Below, in pieces: positions 17,024 to 26,135 of a stretch of 55,480 nucleotides of DNA. The DNA is from Bacteroidaceae bacterium (lineage in GTDB: Bacteria; Bacteroidota; Bacteroidia; Bacteroidales; Bacteroidaceae), in NCBI GenBank assembly GCA_024699495.1, contig JAILPK010000068.1, positions 1 to 55,480 on the forward strand. The letters are read 5' to 3'. The translations under genes were made by a program, and so were the position numbers. The notes under the pieces were generated by a model that made no database searches, was not told the DNA's origin, and was given only the letters and a program-made list of their open reading frames with translations. The first letter of the stretch is position 1; every line of letters begins with the position of its first letter.

Positions 17024-18493
17024 TTATTCTTTATGCCTTAGTTTCGGCAGGTTAAGCACTGCATTCTTAGGCACGATGTCGGGATTATTGATACCATTCA
17101 TAATGCAGATATATTCCACATAATCCGTGGTGCCATAGTATTTGCGTGATATGTTCAGGAGTGTACGGCCCACCCTCATCGTGTCAGTCCCGATTGAGCC
17201 GATAATAAGAAATTTTCCATCCTTGACCTGCGGATATCTGGCAATTGCTTCTTCAAGCTCACGGGCCTCGCGCTCTTTTGCCTCACGCTCCGCCTTCTCT
17301 GCAGCCTCACGATCTGCCCTCTGTTTGGCTTCCTCTGCTTTGATGGAGTCCTCCTTGGTTATGGCCGCTTTTTTGTCCGCCTTGCTACTCTTCTGTTTGG
17401 CTTTCACTATCAAATCTGAAGCCAGACTCTTGATATGCAGACGGTCGCCACCGCCAAGATAATAACCAAGACTGAACAGAAGTAATGCACACATCAACAA
17501 TAATGGCATAACCCACCAACGGCTCTTACGTTCGGACATAATTGTTGCATTGTGGACTATATCTGCATGCTCAACGACAGACGCACGTTTGACCAGCACG
17601 GCATCATCCACTTCAGTAGCCTCGCCCACGTGATTCGTCCTATCGGCAGTAGCAGTTGGTTTTACTTCTGAATCCGTTGGCAGTTCGCCAGGCTCTAAAT
17701 GCTCTGCCGGAGCAGCGGTGTCGGATGGGTCGGTAGCTTTAGGGAACTCGGATGAATCTGAAGGTTGTGAAAGATCTGAAGAAGCAGAAGGTTTTGCAGC
17801 CGGTTCGGTTTCTACAATATCTGCGGTTCTGCCTTCAGTTTCTTCTTCGACATCAGAATTATCTTCGTCATCTGCTTCTTCGGGTGTTTCAGAAACATCT
17901 GTATCTGAAGCCTCTTCTATGTCTGAGGATGAAAGTGAAACAGCCGTTCCCCTCCCCTCATCACCGGTTTCTGGAGCGCCTCCAATCGCAACTGTTTTTT
18001 GTTCTTCTGCTTCGGCCTCCACAGCCCTACCGCCTACGGAATGTATTCCTGATAAAACAGGGGCAGGCGCTTCTATACCCTTCATTTCATCTGGCATCTC
18101 CGCTCCCTGTTCAGGAGTATCTATATTGTCCGGCTCGTCACCGATAGCGTTGATTTCATCCAAATTGATGTCATCGTTAAGAGGCGTCGCCTCAAAGTCG
18201 GCAAACGGCTTGTTTATCTCATCGCGAATTACAGGGTCTGGGGTAAAGGTAAATTTGCTATGTGCGGGAATCACTATTCGTTCGCCTGTGGAAATATTCA
18301 CGCTCTCACGCTCATCCACATTCACCAATTTGAATGTGCCAAGACCGCGGACCTTGACAATCTTATCTTTTAGGAGATTGTCCGCCACCACATCAAAGAA
18401 GAGATGCACAAACTGCTCTGTCTGTTTTTTGCCGGCAGCACAACGGCTTGCCAAAGCTTCGGTCAGCTCCGATAGACTTGCTCTGTTTCCCAT
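17024..18493 (-). CDS. HU-domain/transmembrane/LysM fusion protein
   Basis: A 489-residue protein with an unusual layout. Residues 1-95 are an HU/IHF-type DNA-binding fold (VRGLGTFKLVNVDERESVN; FTPDPVIRDEIN). Residues 95-320 are long, acidic and Ser/Glu/Asp-rich and probably disordered. A single transmembrane helix lies at 326-347 (WWVMPLLLMCALLLFSLGYY). Residues 360-420 are an Ala/Lys/Glu coiled coil. The C-terminus (about 428-485) is LysM-like (RTLLNISRKYYGTTDYVEYI...NLPKL), typical of peptidoglycan binding. If the HU part is cytoplasmic and the LysM part periplasmic, the protein could link nucleoid and cell wall. It follows a stand-alone HU gene by 5 nt and is probably in the ftsY-rimO operon. 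Confidence 0.87.
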   Translation of the reverse strand: MGNRASLSELTEALASRCAAGKKQTEQFVHLFFDVVADNLLKDKIVKVRGLGTFKLVNVDERESVNISTGERIVIPAHSKFTFTPDPVIRDEINKPFADFEATPLNDDINLDEINAIGDEPDNIDTPEQGAEMPDEMKGIEAPAPVLSGIHSVGGRAVEAEAEEQKTVAIGGAPETGDEGRGTAVSLSSSDIEEASDTDVSETPEEADDEDNSDVEEETEGRTADIVETEPAAKPSASSDLSQPSDSSEFPKATDPSDTAAPAEHLEPGELPTDSEVKPTATADRTNHVGEATEVDDAVLVKRASVVEHADIVHNATIMSERKSRWWVMPLLLMCALLLFSLGYYLGGGDRLHIKSLASDLIVKAKQKSSKADKKAAITKEDSIKAEEAKQRADREAAEKAEREAKEREARELEEAIARYPQVKDGKFLIIGSIGTDTMRVGRTLLNISRKYYGTTDYVEYICIMNGINNPDIVPKNAVLNLPKLRHKE

Positions 18494-18498
18494 AACGC

Positions 18499-18780
18499 TT
18501 AGAGTTCTTCTTCTCCTATACGCTCACGCATAACTGGGCTGGGTTTGAACGACAACACGAGGCGGGGGGGGACAAGTACCTTCTGGCCGGAAGGAGTCTG
18601 GCAGACTCGCTCCATTTTCTTCTTAACCTCAAACGAGCCAAACTGCTTTATTGTCACTGCGCCATCTGAAACCAGCACTTCAGTCATCTCGGCCACCAAG
18701 CCGTTGATCATAGTCTGAGTGTCAGCTACAGAGAGGCCTGAACGCCTGCTCATTTCGCTTATCAATTGCTTATTATTCAT
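18499..18780 (-). CDS. HU/IHF family DNA-binding protein
   Basis: A 93-residue HU-family protein: helical N-terminus (MNNKQLISEMSRRSGLS), beta arm with FGSFEVKKKMERVCQTP and the conserved SFKPSPVMRERI end. It bends DNA and helps nucleoid structure. It lies 13 nt after rimO and 5 nt before the HU-TM-LysM gene, suggesting paralogues that may form heterodimers. Confidence 0.93.
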   Translation of the reverse strand: MNNKQLISEMSRRSGLSVADTQTMINGLVAEMTEVLVSDGAVTIKQFGSFEVKKKMERVCQTPSGQKVLVPPRLVLSFKPSPVMRERIGEEEL

Positions 18781-18793
18781 AACCTTTTATCTG

Positions 18794-20143
18794 TTACTGG
18801 TCTATTTTTCCATATAAATCAAAATCGTCTGCACTCTCTATATGCACCTGACAGAAAGAGCCAACAGCGAGATGTGGAGCGTCAGAACGTTTAATCAGCA
18901 CCTCTGGGTCCACCTCTGGCGAATCAAATTCCGTACGCCCCACCCAATAATCGCCCTCTGAGCGGTCTATGATAACCTTCATTACCTGGCCAACCTTTGC
19001 ATCCTGCACTTCCGCCGAAATACGCTGTTGCAAACGCATTAGTCGCGAGAGGCGCAATTGCTTGACCTCTTCTGATATATCATCACGATAATTCTTTGCA
19101 CTGTATGTGCCCTCTTCCTCAGAATAAGCGAAAGCTCCCATCCTTTCAAAACGCGCCCAACGGACGAAGTCCATCAGTTCGGCAAAAGCCTCTTCTGTCT
19201 CGCCAGGATGCCCTACCATAAGCGTTGTGCGGATATGTATTCCTGGCACTTCCTGCCTCAGCCTCTCAACAAAAGCGTATGTTTCTTCCTTCGTGATATG
19301 TCGGCGCATTGCAGACAGCACAGGATCGGCAATATGCTGTAGAGCGATATCCAGATATCGGCATATATTGCTGCGGCGCTTCATCACATCGAGCAATTCC
19401 CATGGGAAATCGGTGGGGTAAGCATAATGGAGACGAATCCACTCTACGCCATCCACCTGAGACATCTCGTCTATGAGTTCTGCAATAGCGCGACGCTTAT
19501 ACAAATCTACACCGTAATATGTCAATTCCTGGGCAATGACTTGGAATTCCCTGACTCCGCGTTTCGCCAGCGTCCGCACTTCATCGATGATATCTTCCTT
19601 CGGTCGGCTTCTGTGGGGACCTGTTATGATTGGTATTGCGCAATAGGAGCATCTGCGATCGCAGCCCTCGGATATTTTGATATAGGCATAATGTGACGGG
19701 GTAGTCAGAATACGTCCCGCCGTTATCTGCCCGCCTGACGGGACGTCCTGCGGATCCGCCGCTGAATCCGACTTGTCACAGCTATTTTCAGCCAGCAGCT
19801 TTCTCACTCCGGGCCAGTCCCATTTTCCGAACCACGCATCCACTTCCGGGATTTCGGTTTCGAGGTCGGCTAAATAACGCTCCGAGAGGCAACCCATAAC
19901 GATGAGCATATCCAGTTCGCCGCGCTTACGCCTCACTCCCTGCTCGAGAATCATGTTGATACTCTCTTCTTTAGCATCAGCGATGAATCCGCAGGTGTTA
20001 ATGACACATACCCTTCCGCAGAGCCGCTCCGGGTCATGGGTCACCCGCCACCCATCGGCAGCAAGCAAACCCATCAAATTCTCGGAATCAACGAGATTCT
20101 TAGAGCAGCCCATCGTTATGACATCTACCGTACGATCCATCAT
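18794..20143 (-). CDS. rimO: Ribosomal protein S12 methylthiotransferase RimO
   Basis: Radical-SAM enzyme that methylthiolates an aspartate of ribosomal protein S12. It has 449 residues, the usual length. The N-terminal cluster cysteines are C13 (TMGCSKN), C51 (INTCGF) and C85 (VMGCLSERY); the radical-SAM motif CxxxCxxC is C161/C165/C168 in EGCDRRCSYCAIP. A TRAM domain occupies the last 65 residues. Its ATG overlaps the ftsY stop (GGATGATGG), so the two are coupled. A second ATG follows directly, so the start is certain to within one codon. Confidence 0.96.
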   Translation of the reverse strand: MMDRTVDVITMGCSKNLVDSENLMGLLAADGWRVTHDPERLCGRVCVINTCGFIADAKEESINMILEQGVRRKRGELDMLIVMGCLSERYLADLETEIPEVDAWFGKWDWPGVRKLLAENSCDKSDSAADPQDVPSGGQITAGRILTTPSHYAYIKISEGCDRRCSYCAIPIITGPHRSRPKEDIIDEVRTLAKRGVREFQVIAQELTYYGVDLYKRRAIAELIDEMSQVDGVEWIRLHYAYPTDFPWELLDVMKRRSNICRYLDIALQHIADPVLSAMRRHITKEETYAFVERLRQEVPGIHIRTTLMVGHPGETEEAFAELMDFVRWARFERMGAFAYSEEEGTYSAKNYRDDISEEVKQLRLSRLMRLQQRISAEVQDAKVGQVMKVIIDRSEGDYWVGRTEFDSPEVDPEVLIKRSDAPHLAVGSFCQVHIESADDFDLYGKIDQ

Positions 20144-21099
20144 CCGAAAAGAGAGTTGACAAATTCACGGCTGTTGAATGGCTGCAGGTCTTCCATACCC
20201 TCACCCAACCCTATATATCTAACTGGAATCTTAAACTGGTCAGAGATGCCAAGCACCACACCGCCTTTGGCCGTTCCGTCAAGTTTTGTTATGGCGATGG
20301 AGCTGACCTCTGTAGCTGCGGTGAACTGACGTGCTTGCTCGAATGCGTTCTGTCCGGTACTTCCGTCCAACACAAGCATCACATCCTGCGGAGCTGTGGG
20401 AATCACCTTTTGCATCACACGCTTTATTTTTGAAAGCTCATCCATGAGGCCTTTCTTATTATGCAGACGCCCTGCAGTATCTATCAGCACCACGTCAGCA
20501 TTGTTGGCAACAGCACTTTGCAATGTGTCAAAAGCTACAGAAGCCGGGTCGGCTCCCATCTGCTGCTTAACAACAGGAACTCCCACACGTTCACCCCAGA
20601 TGGATATTTGTTCCACGGCCGCAGCGCGGAATGTGTCTGCTGCGCCAAGCATGACCTTCAGCCCTGCCTGCTTAAACTGCCATGCCAGTTTGCCGATGGT
20701 GGTGGTCTTACCCACTCCGTTGACACCTACGACCATGATCACATAGGGGCGCTGATCGGATGAGATGGTGAAGCCCTCAGTATCGGTTGTGTTGTTTTCG
20801 GTAAGCAACTGTGCAATCTCGTCACGAAGTATATGGTTGAGTTCGCTTGTGCCCACATACTTGTCCCGGGCCACACGTGCTTCTATGCGCTCAATTATGT
20901 TTAACGTGGTATCAACGCCGACATCGCTTGTAACCAGAACTTCTTCCAAGTTATCCAGGACATCGTCATCCACCTTGCTTTTTCCGGCAACCGCACGTGT
21001 CAACTTGCCGAAGAAACTCTCCTTGGTCTTTTCCAATCCCTTGTCAAGAGTCTCTTTCTGAGCTTCTTTATTTTTCGAGAAAAAATTGAATAATCCCAT
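20140..21099 (-). CDS. ftsY: Signal recognition particle receptor FtsY
   Basis: SRP-GTPase that docks ribosome-SRP complexes at the membrane. I start it at the ATG at 21097-21099 (MGLFNFFSKNKEAQ), the usual short amphipathic N-terminus, and not at the in-frame ATG 22 codons upstream, which would overlap the promoter region. About 319 residues: NG domain with GVNGVGKTTTIGKLA (G1), DTAGR (G3), and TKLDGTAKGG (G4). It lacks the long acidic A domain of the E. coli protein, as is normal for Bacteroidetes. First gene of ftsY-rimO-HU-HU/LysM. Confidence 0.96.
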   Translation of the reverse strand: MGLFNFFSKNKEAQKETLDKGLEKTKESFFGKLTRAVAGKSKVDDDVLDNLEEVLVTSDVGVDTTLNIIERIEARVARDKYVGTSELNHILRDEIAQLLTENNTTDTEGFTISSDQRPYVIMVVGVNGVGKTTTIGKLAWQFKQAGLKVMLGAADTFRAAAVEQISIWGERVGVPVVKQQMGADPASVAFDTLQSAVANNADVVLIDTAGRLHNKKGLMDELSKIKRVMQKVIPTAPQDVMLVLDGSTGQNAFEQARQFTAATEVSSIAITKLDGTAKGGVVLGISDQFKIPVRYIGLGEGMEDLQPFNSREFVNSLFG

Positions 21100-21153
21100 T
21101 ATTATGTTATAGGTTTTTGATGAATATTGTGATTGACTGTTTGCTATTTTGCG

Positions 21154-21188
21154 GCAAAGGTACAAAAAAACTTCCTTTTAATCACAAA
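21154..21188 (-). promoter_or_regulatory. ftsY operon promoter
   Basis: The minus strand has TTTG (21185-21188) and TACCTTTGC (21154-21162), about 22 nt apart. This places the transcript start near 21147 and supports the downstream ATG at 21099 as the ftsY start. Confidence 0.65.
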
Positions 21189-21316
21189 AAAATAATCATA
21201 AAAGAACTTAAGCCTTGTTCATTCATGTAAAAATCCTATTACTCAGAGACTTTGAATAACATAATAAGGAGGGGCAAATAACATCCTACCTGCCTCTGCA
21301 GCAGCCGGTGGGTAAT

Positions 21317-22609
21317 TCATCTCGGCATGGAGTCAGTAGGTTTCAGCTTAGGCCAGCGAAAAATGATGCTGAGAATTGCGAAAACGCCCATGACAAAAGG
21401 ATAGTATAAACAAGGGATTATATCCAGAGGACTGAGATGAGCCAAGCCTGCTGCCATAAGGATTTGCGCTCCATAAGGTATGACTGCTTGAGCCAGACAC
21501 GAGAAGGTGTCAAGAAGGCTTGCGCTCTTTCGCGGGTCAACGTCGAAACGTTCCGAGATATCCTTGGCGATGGGGCCAACGGTGAGGATTGCTATGGTAT
21601 TGTTGGCAGTGCATACATTGGTGAAGGCCACAAGTGCGCCGATTGTTATTTCTGCCCCGCGCCGCCTGTGAATCCGTTTTGTCAGTCTGTCAATGAGATA
21701 ATCGATGCCGCCGCCTGCACGCATCAGCTCCATTAGTCCTCCGGCAAGAAGGGTCACGATAATCAGTTCGCTCATCCCCATAATTCCGCTACCCATATGT
21801 GACATCCAATCCATCAGACCGTAGTAGCCGCCGGCAATTCCGATTATTCCGCTGAGCAGAATGCCAACAAGAAGCACGACCATCACATCCACCCCGCACA
21901 ACGCAGTTATGAGCACAACAACATAAGGCAACACCTTGACCATATCCAAACTGGAGAAGTCCTGCGGAGAATGCACCTTGGTGCCCATGATGACATACCC
22001 CAAAAGAACCAGGGCGGCGGCAGGCACTACAATCTGCGAATTAACACGGAATTTGTCACTCATCTTACAGCCTTGGGTGCGTGTTGCCACGATGGTAGTA
22101 TCAGAGATAAAACTGAGGTTATCGCCGAAATAAGCACCTCCAACGACCACACCTACAATCAGCGGGACCGATGACCCCGTGCTGTCTGCAATACCTGCCG
22201 CAATTGGGGTTAGAGCCACTATTGTTCCGACGCTAGTTCCAATAGAAAGAGAGATGAAACATGAAGCTACAAACAGTCCAGCCATCAGCATGTTAGGAGG
22301 TAACACTTTAAGCGTAAGTTGAACTGTAGCATCTATAGCTCCCATGGCCTTCGCAGAGGCCGCAAAAGCACCTGCGAGAATGAATATCCAAATCATGAGC
22401 ATAAGCTCCGGTTTGCCTGCTCCGCGAGAGAAAGTCGAGATGCGCTCCTCCAGCGGAATGCCGCCCATCACCATTATGGCATAAACAGCAGTGAACATAA
22501 ATGCCACGCTGATAGGCATCTTGTAGAAGTCACCACCGACAAATCCTGCCGACAAATAGACGAGCAGGAAGAAAAAGATAGGAGAAAGAGCTTTTAAACC
22601 ATGTTTCAT
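21317..22609 (-). CDS. NhaC-family Na+/H+ antiporter
   Basis: Integral membrane protein of 430 residues with about eleven hydrophobic helices. NhaC-type features include MVMGGIPLEERISTFSRG near 47-64, the half-membrane stretch VGGAYFGDNLSFISDTT near 155-171, and FTNVCTANNTIAILTVGPIA. It probably exchanges Na+ for H+, or acts on a related dicarboxylate or amino acid substrate as some NhaC relatives do. It is a single gene, divergent from kdgK. The -7 promoter element (22614-22622) ends only five bases before the ATG, so the mRNA is probably leaderless. Confidence 0.9.
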   Translation of the reverse strand: MKHGLKALSPIFFFLLVYLSAGFVGGDFYKMPISVAFMFTAVYAIMVMGGIPLEERISTFSRGAGKPELMLMIWIFILAGAFAASAKAMGAIDATVQLTLKVLPPNMLMAGLFVASCFISLSIGTSVGTIVALTPIAAGIADSTGSSVPLIVGVVVGGAYFGDNLSFISDTTIVATRTQGCKMSDKFRVNSQIVVPAAALVLLGYVIMGTKVHSPQDFSSLDMVKVLPYVVVLITALCGVDVMVVLLVGILLSGIIGIAGGYYGLMDWMSHMGSGIMGMSELIIVTLLAGGLMELMRAGGGIDYLIDRLTKRIHRRRGAEITIGALVAFTNVCTANNTIAILTVGPIAKDISERFDVDPRKSASLLDTFSCLAQAVIPYGAQILMAAGLAHLSPLDIIPCLYYPFVMGVFAILSIIFRWPKLKPTDSMPR

Positions 22610-22613
22610 TGCG

Positions 22614-22622
22614 GCAAAAGTA
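22614..22622 (-). promoter_or_regulatory. NhaC gene -7 element, implies leaderless mRNA
   Basis: The minus strand reads TACTTTTGC and is followed by CGCA and then ATG. In Bacteroidetes the transcript start lies a few bases past this element, which falls on or beside the start codon. Confidence 0.6.
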
Positions 22623-22728
22623 GCTATTTTATAGTAAAAACACCTCTTTCACATGAGAAAAATAAGATAAAATACCACTTTTGTTGGAAAAAAAACACTT
22701 TCCTTACCCGTTATTCGGAGTTTATCAC

Positions 22729-22737
22729 TACTTTTGC
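22729..22737 (+). promoter_or_regulatory. kdgK -7 promoter element
   Basis: TACTTTTGC lies 30 nt upstream of the kdgK ATG. The -33 region is weak (no TTTG at the right distance), which may mean an activator is needed. Confidence 0.55.
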
Positions 22738-22767
22738 ACGGAAATCATTACTTAAAATTGATTATTC

Positions 22768-23790
22768 ATGGCAAAGATTGTAACGATGGGCGAGATTATG
22801 CTCCGCCTCTCTACTCCTGGACAAAGCCGTTTTGTCCAAACTGACACATTTGACATCAACTATGGCGGAGGCGAAGCTAATGTAGCCGTAAGCTGCGCCA
22901 ACTACGGCCACGATGCATATTTCGTGAGCAAACTGCCCTCACACGAAATCGGACAGGCAGCAGTGAACAGCCTGCGCCGCTTTGGAGTGCACACCGATTA
23001 TATTGTGCGAGGCGGCAACCGCGTAGGTATCTATTATCTGGAAACTGGCGCTTCAATGCGTCCGTCGAAGGTTATTTATGACCGCGCAGGCTCCAGCATC
23101 GCCGAGGCAAAGCCCGAGGATTTTAACTTCGACGTCATATTCGAAAAAGCCGACTGGTTCCATTGGAGCGGCATCACACCTGCTATCAGCGACTCCAGTG
23201 CCGAATGCCTCAAGCAGGCCTGCATTGCAGCCAAGCGACACGACGTCATTGTAAGCTGCGACCTGAATTTCCGCAAGAAACTATGGACCAGCGAGAAAGC
23301 TCAGAGCATCATGCGCCCGCTCATGCAATATGTAGATGTATGCATAGGCAACGAAGAAGACGCCGAGCTGTGCCTGGGCTTCAAGCCTGAAGCCGATATC
23401 GAAGGCGGAAGCACCGACGCCGAAGGCTACAAGGGCATATTCAAAGGCATGATGGATACATTCGGATTCAAATATGTCATCAGCACCCTGCGCGAGAGCT
23501 TCAGCGCCACACACAACGGATGGAAAGCTATGATTTACGATGGAAAAGAATTCTACGTTTCAAAGCGTTACGACATAGACCCCATCATCGACCGCGTGGG
23601 TGGAGGCGACAGTTTCAGCGGTGCCATAATCCACGGCCTGATTACTCTACCCACACAGGGGCATGCCCTGGAATTTGCTGTTGCGGCCAGCGCACTGAAG
23701 CACACCATCCCCGGCGACTTCAACATGGTTAGCGAAGACGAAGTTAAGGCTTTGGCTGGCGGAGCTGCTAACGGAAGAGTGCAGAGATAA
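22768..23790 (+). CDS. kdgK: 2-dehydro-3-deoxygluconokinase (PfkB family)
   Basis: PfkB/ribokinase-family sugar kinase that phosphorylates 2-keto-3-deoxygluconate to KDPG. 340 residues. The first PfkB region has NYGGGEANVAVSCANYG (31-47), the second has DRVGGGDSFSGAIIHGL near 272-288, containing the catalytic Asp of the GxGD motif. The next gene encodes KDPG aldolase, which makes KDG the natural substrate rather than fructose. Together they form the end of the hexuronate (pectin, alginate) route to pyruvate and glyceraldehyde 3-phosphate. Confidence 0.92.
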   Translation: MAKIVTMGEIMLRLSTPGQSRFVQTDTFDINYGGGEANVAVSCANYGHDAYFVSKLPSHEIGQAAVNSLRRFGVHTDYIVRGGNRVGIYYLETGASMRPSKVIYDRAGSSIAEAKPEDFNFDVIFEKADWFHWSGITPAISDSSAECLKQACIAAKRHDVIVSCDLNFRKKLWTSEKAQSIMRPLMQYVDVCIGNEEDAELCLGFKPEADIEGGSTDAEGYKGIFKGMMDTFGFKYVISTLRESFSATHNGWKAMIYDGKEFYVSKRYDIDPIIDRVGGGDSFSGAIIHGLITLPTQGHALEFAVAASALKHTIPGDFNMVSEDEVKALAGGAANGRVQR

Positions 23791-23976
23791 GCTCAATCAC
23801 ATCAAATACAACTAAATTCTGATGTGCGATTCAGGCGTAGACCGGCTTTTACTTCCGGGCAATGTGATTTCCACAGCAAACCAGTCCCCTCACCTATAAC
23901 CCTGAACCGCAATCAGCAATCCACAAACTTTTTATCATTAGGCCTCATTAGAGGGAAAGGCCAAAGAAACACAATT

Positions 23977-24651
23977 ATGGCAAGATTCGATAAGATTCAA
24001 GTCCTACAGAAGATAGGCGCAACAGGGATGGTGCCCGTATTCTATCACAAAAATGCCGAAGTGGCAAAGAAAGTAATCAAAGCCTGCTACGACGGCGGAG
24101 TACGCGCCTTTGAGTTTACTAACCGCGGTGATTTCGCACATGAAGTGTTCGCCGAATGTGTTAAATTCGCTGCCAAGGAATGCCCTGAACTGGCACTCGG
24201 AATAGGCTCTGTGGTTGATGCACCCACCGCCGCGCTCTATATACAGATGGGTGCATGTTTCATCGTCGGACCGCTGTTCAACCCCGAAATAGCTCCCGTA
24301 TGCAACCGCCGCCTCGTGCCCTACTGCCCCGGCTGCGGCACAGTGAGCGAGATTGGCAAGGCACAGGAATTGGGCTGTGACCTCTGCAAGGTGTTCCCTG
24401 GCGATGTCTATGGCCCTGCCTTCGTTAAGGGTATGATGGCTCCGTGCCCATGGAGCAAGATTATGGTCACAGGCGGCGTAGCCCCGACCGAAGAGAATCT
24501 GACAGCATGGGTCAAGGCTGGCGTATTCTGCGTTGGCATGGGGTCCAAACTATTCCCGAAAGACCGCGTCGAAGCTGAGGACTGGCAGTATGTCACAGAC
24601 AAATGCCGCGAAGCACTTGGATATATCACTAAGGCTCGCGCCAACAAATAG
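23977..24651 (+). CDS. kdgA: KDPG / 4-hydroxy-2-oxoglutarate aldolase
   Basis: Class I aldolase cleaving KDPG to pyruvate and glyceraldehyde 3-phosphate. I start it at the ATG at 23977 ([14 protein letters not shown], 224 residues), the usual family length; the frame is open upstream to 23824, but that extension does not look like protein. Glu46 in [10 protein letters not shown] and the Schiff-base lysine K138 in [10 protein letters not shown] are in place. It follows kdgK by 186 bp, a gap in which I see nothing distinctive. Confidence 0.94.
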   Translation: MARFDKIQVLQKIGATGMVPVFYHKNAEVAKKVIKACYDGGVRAFEFTNRGDFAHEVFAECVKFAAKECPELALGIGSVVDAPTAALYIQMGACFIVGPLFNPEIAPVCNRRLVPYCPGCGTVSEIGKAQELGCDLCKVFPGDVYGPAFVKGMMAPCPWSKIMVTGGVAPTEENLTAWVKAGVFCVGMGSKLFPKDRVEAEDWQYVTDKCREALGYITKARANK

Positions 24652-24656
24652 AGAAG

Positions 24657-25586
24657 ATGAGAAAACTGAAATCCGCAGGCTTCTCTGTTGCGCTTCTGAT
24701 GCTTTGTGCATGCAACGGAAACAACAGCAGCAGCAATGCCGAGACAGCCGAAAGCCAGGACTCCGTATATGCCCTCCCCGTCGAAGAACTCCTGTTCCAC
24801 GACTCGTTGAGCGTTGTGAACACATGGTGCAGTGAAGATATACATGTAGATTATCCGTCTGACACCTGCAGCGATGCTCTCGCTGACAGCGTGCGGGCAT
24901 GGCTTGTAGAGACGCTCTCCACCACCAACAACATCGACTGGGGAGAAGAAAGCAACAAGAAGAGTCCGATGCTCTTTGCTGGAGACAAGAACAACGGACG
25001 CGAATGTGTTGACTTCTATGGTTGTCAGGGAATCAAGACTCTCTCTGAAACTCTTCGCCCGATGGCAGAAGAGGGTATGGACATCCCATTTGAGAATGCC
25101 ATTCAGCTCTCTGTCGCTGATTCTGTTCCAGGACTTCCTTACACCACCTACTCCGGTTACCACTACATTTATCTCGGCGGGGCTCACGGCAGCACCATCG
25201 GCATCTCACAGACCTTCCGCAACTCCGACGGGCGACGCATGGGATGGAATATGCTGGACTTAAGCAAGAAGGAGCAGATAGTAAAACTGATTACTAAGGG
25301 CATAGCCGAATATTTTGGGAATGTTGACGGCAACACAGTGACAGAGGAGAATGTCAAGGATTATCTGATGCTCATGGATGATCCGGAGACACCAGAGAAC
25401 GAACTGGAATACGGAATTCCCCTGCCAGCCTCGCAGCCATACGTACTCAACGGTGCAATTCATTTCACATATCAGCAATACGAGATTGCCGCTTACGCAT
25501 CCGGTATGCCCGACGCAGCTGTTGCTATTGAGGAAATCCGGGATTGCCTGAGCGAAGAGGGTCGCGCCCTCCTGCTGGATAAATAA
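24657..25586 (+). CDS. DUF3298-type lipoprotein (RsiV-like C-terminus)
   Basis: A 309-residue predicted lipoprotein. The signal MRKLKSAGFSVALLMLCAC ends in the lipobox LCAC with Cys19 as acylation site, then an Asn/Ser-rich linker and a globular domain. The C-terminal half (GGAHGSTIGISQTFRNSDGRRM...LSKKEQIVKLI) matches the DUF3298/DUF4163 pattern seen in RsiV-type and envelope proteins. It starts 5 nt after kdgA, so it is probably co-transcribed, although a link to sugar metabolism is not evident. Function unknown. Confidence 0.82.
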   Translation: MRKLKSAGFSVALLMLCACNGNNSSSNAETAESQDSVYALPVEELLFHDSLSVVNTWCSEDIHVDYPSDTCSDALADSVRAWLVETLSTTNNIDWGEESNKKSPMLFAGDKNNGRECVDFYGCQGIKTLSETLRPMAEEGMDIPFENAIQLSVADSVPGLPYTTYSGYHYIYLGGAHGSTIGISQTFRNSDGRRMGWNMLDLSKKEQIVKLITKGIAEYFGNVDGNTVTEENVKDYLMLMDDPETPENELEYGIPLPASQPYVLNGAIHFTYQQYEIAAYASGMPDAAVAIEEIRDCLSEEGRALLLDK

Positions 25587-25597
25587 TCAGAGAGGAC

Positions 25598-26041
25598 ATG
25601 AGCAAAGCGCAAGAGACAATCAGTCATCGGGGAGTAGTAATGGAAATTGCAGCCGACGGCCTCCTGAAGGTAAAGATTCTGCAAGCCACTGCCTGTGCCT
25701 CATGCTCTGCCAAGTCGCTCTGCTCTTCGGCAGAATCCAAGGAGAAAATTGTTGATGCCTGGAACACCGACAACGCACCGATAGAAATCGGACAGGAAGT
25801 GTCGGTCGAAGGCTCCCGCTCCGGGCTCTATAGCTCTGTAGCCAGCGCCTACGCGCTGCCGCTGCTCACACTTATGGCGGTGCTCTTTATCTCCTACTGG
25901 CTCACAGGCAACGAGACCATCTCCGCCATCTGCTCGCTGATAGTGCTGATTCCCTACTTCGTATTCGTCCTTAAGCGTATGGACAGAAAATACAAGCAGA
26001 AGTTCATGTTCAAGGCAAAAGTAATAGACCAAGGGCTTTAG
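25598..26041 (+). CDS. rseC: SoxR-reducing system protein RseC / MucC-like
   Basis: A 147-residue membrane protein with an N-terminal cytoplasmic part holding the cysteine cluster CASCSAKSLCSSAE (about 32-45), two transmembrane helices (about 82-102 and 107-125) and a basic tail. The RseC/MucC family is genetically linked to Rnf-like complexes and is implicated in reducing the SoxR iron-sulfur cluster in enterobacteria. Here it lies just before rnfB, the usual Bacteroidetes arrangement, but a 242-bp spacer separates them. A role in Rnf electron transfer is inferred. Confidence 0.88.
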   Translation: MSKAQETISHRGVVMEIAADGLLKVKILQATACASCSAKSLCSSAESKEKIVDAWNTDNAPIEIGQEVSVEGSRSGLYSSVASAYALPLLTLMAVLFISYWLTGNETISAICSLIVLIPYFVFVLKRMDRKYKQKFMFKAKVIDQGL

Positions 26042-26135
26042 ACTTTAGTCCCCCTTTGTCATTAACGCCTTCTGCTTCGGTCAGACTTGCAGCTGCCATT
26101 GCACAAGTCAAAAGCTGCACCTCAAGTCTTCATCA

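Noticed and set aside
17718..18533. 271-codon plus-strand ORF with Ser-rich product
   Set aside because: It is the antisense shadow of the acidic Ser/Glu linker of the HU-TM-LysM gene.
23824..23976. N-terminal extension of kdgA
   Set aside because: The added 51 residues do not resemble the family, and the ATG at 23977 gives the usual length.
24408..25187. 259-codon minus-strand ORF
   Set aside because: It runs antisense to kdgA and the DUF3298 lipoprotein gene, both of which have clear motifs.
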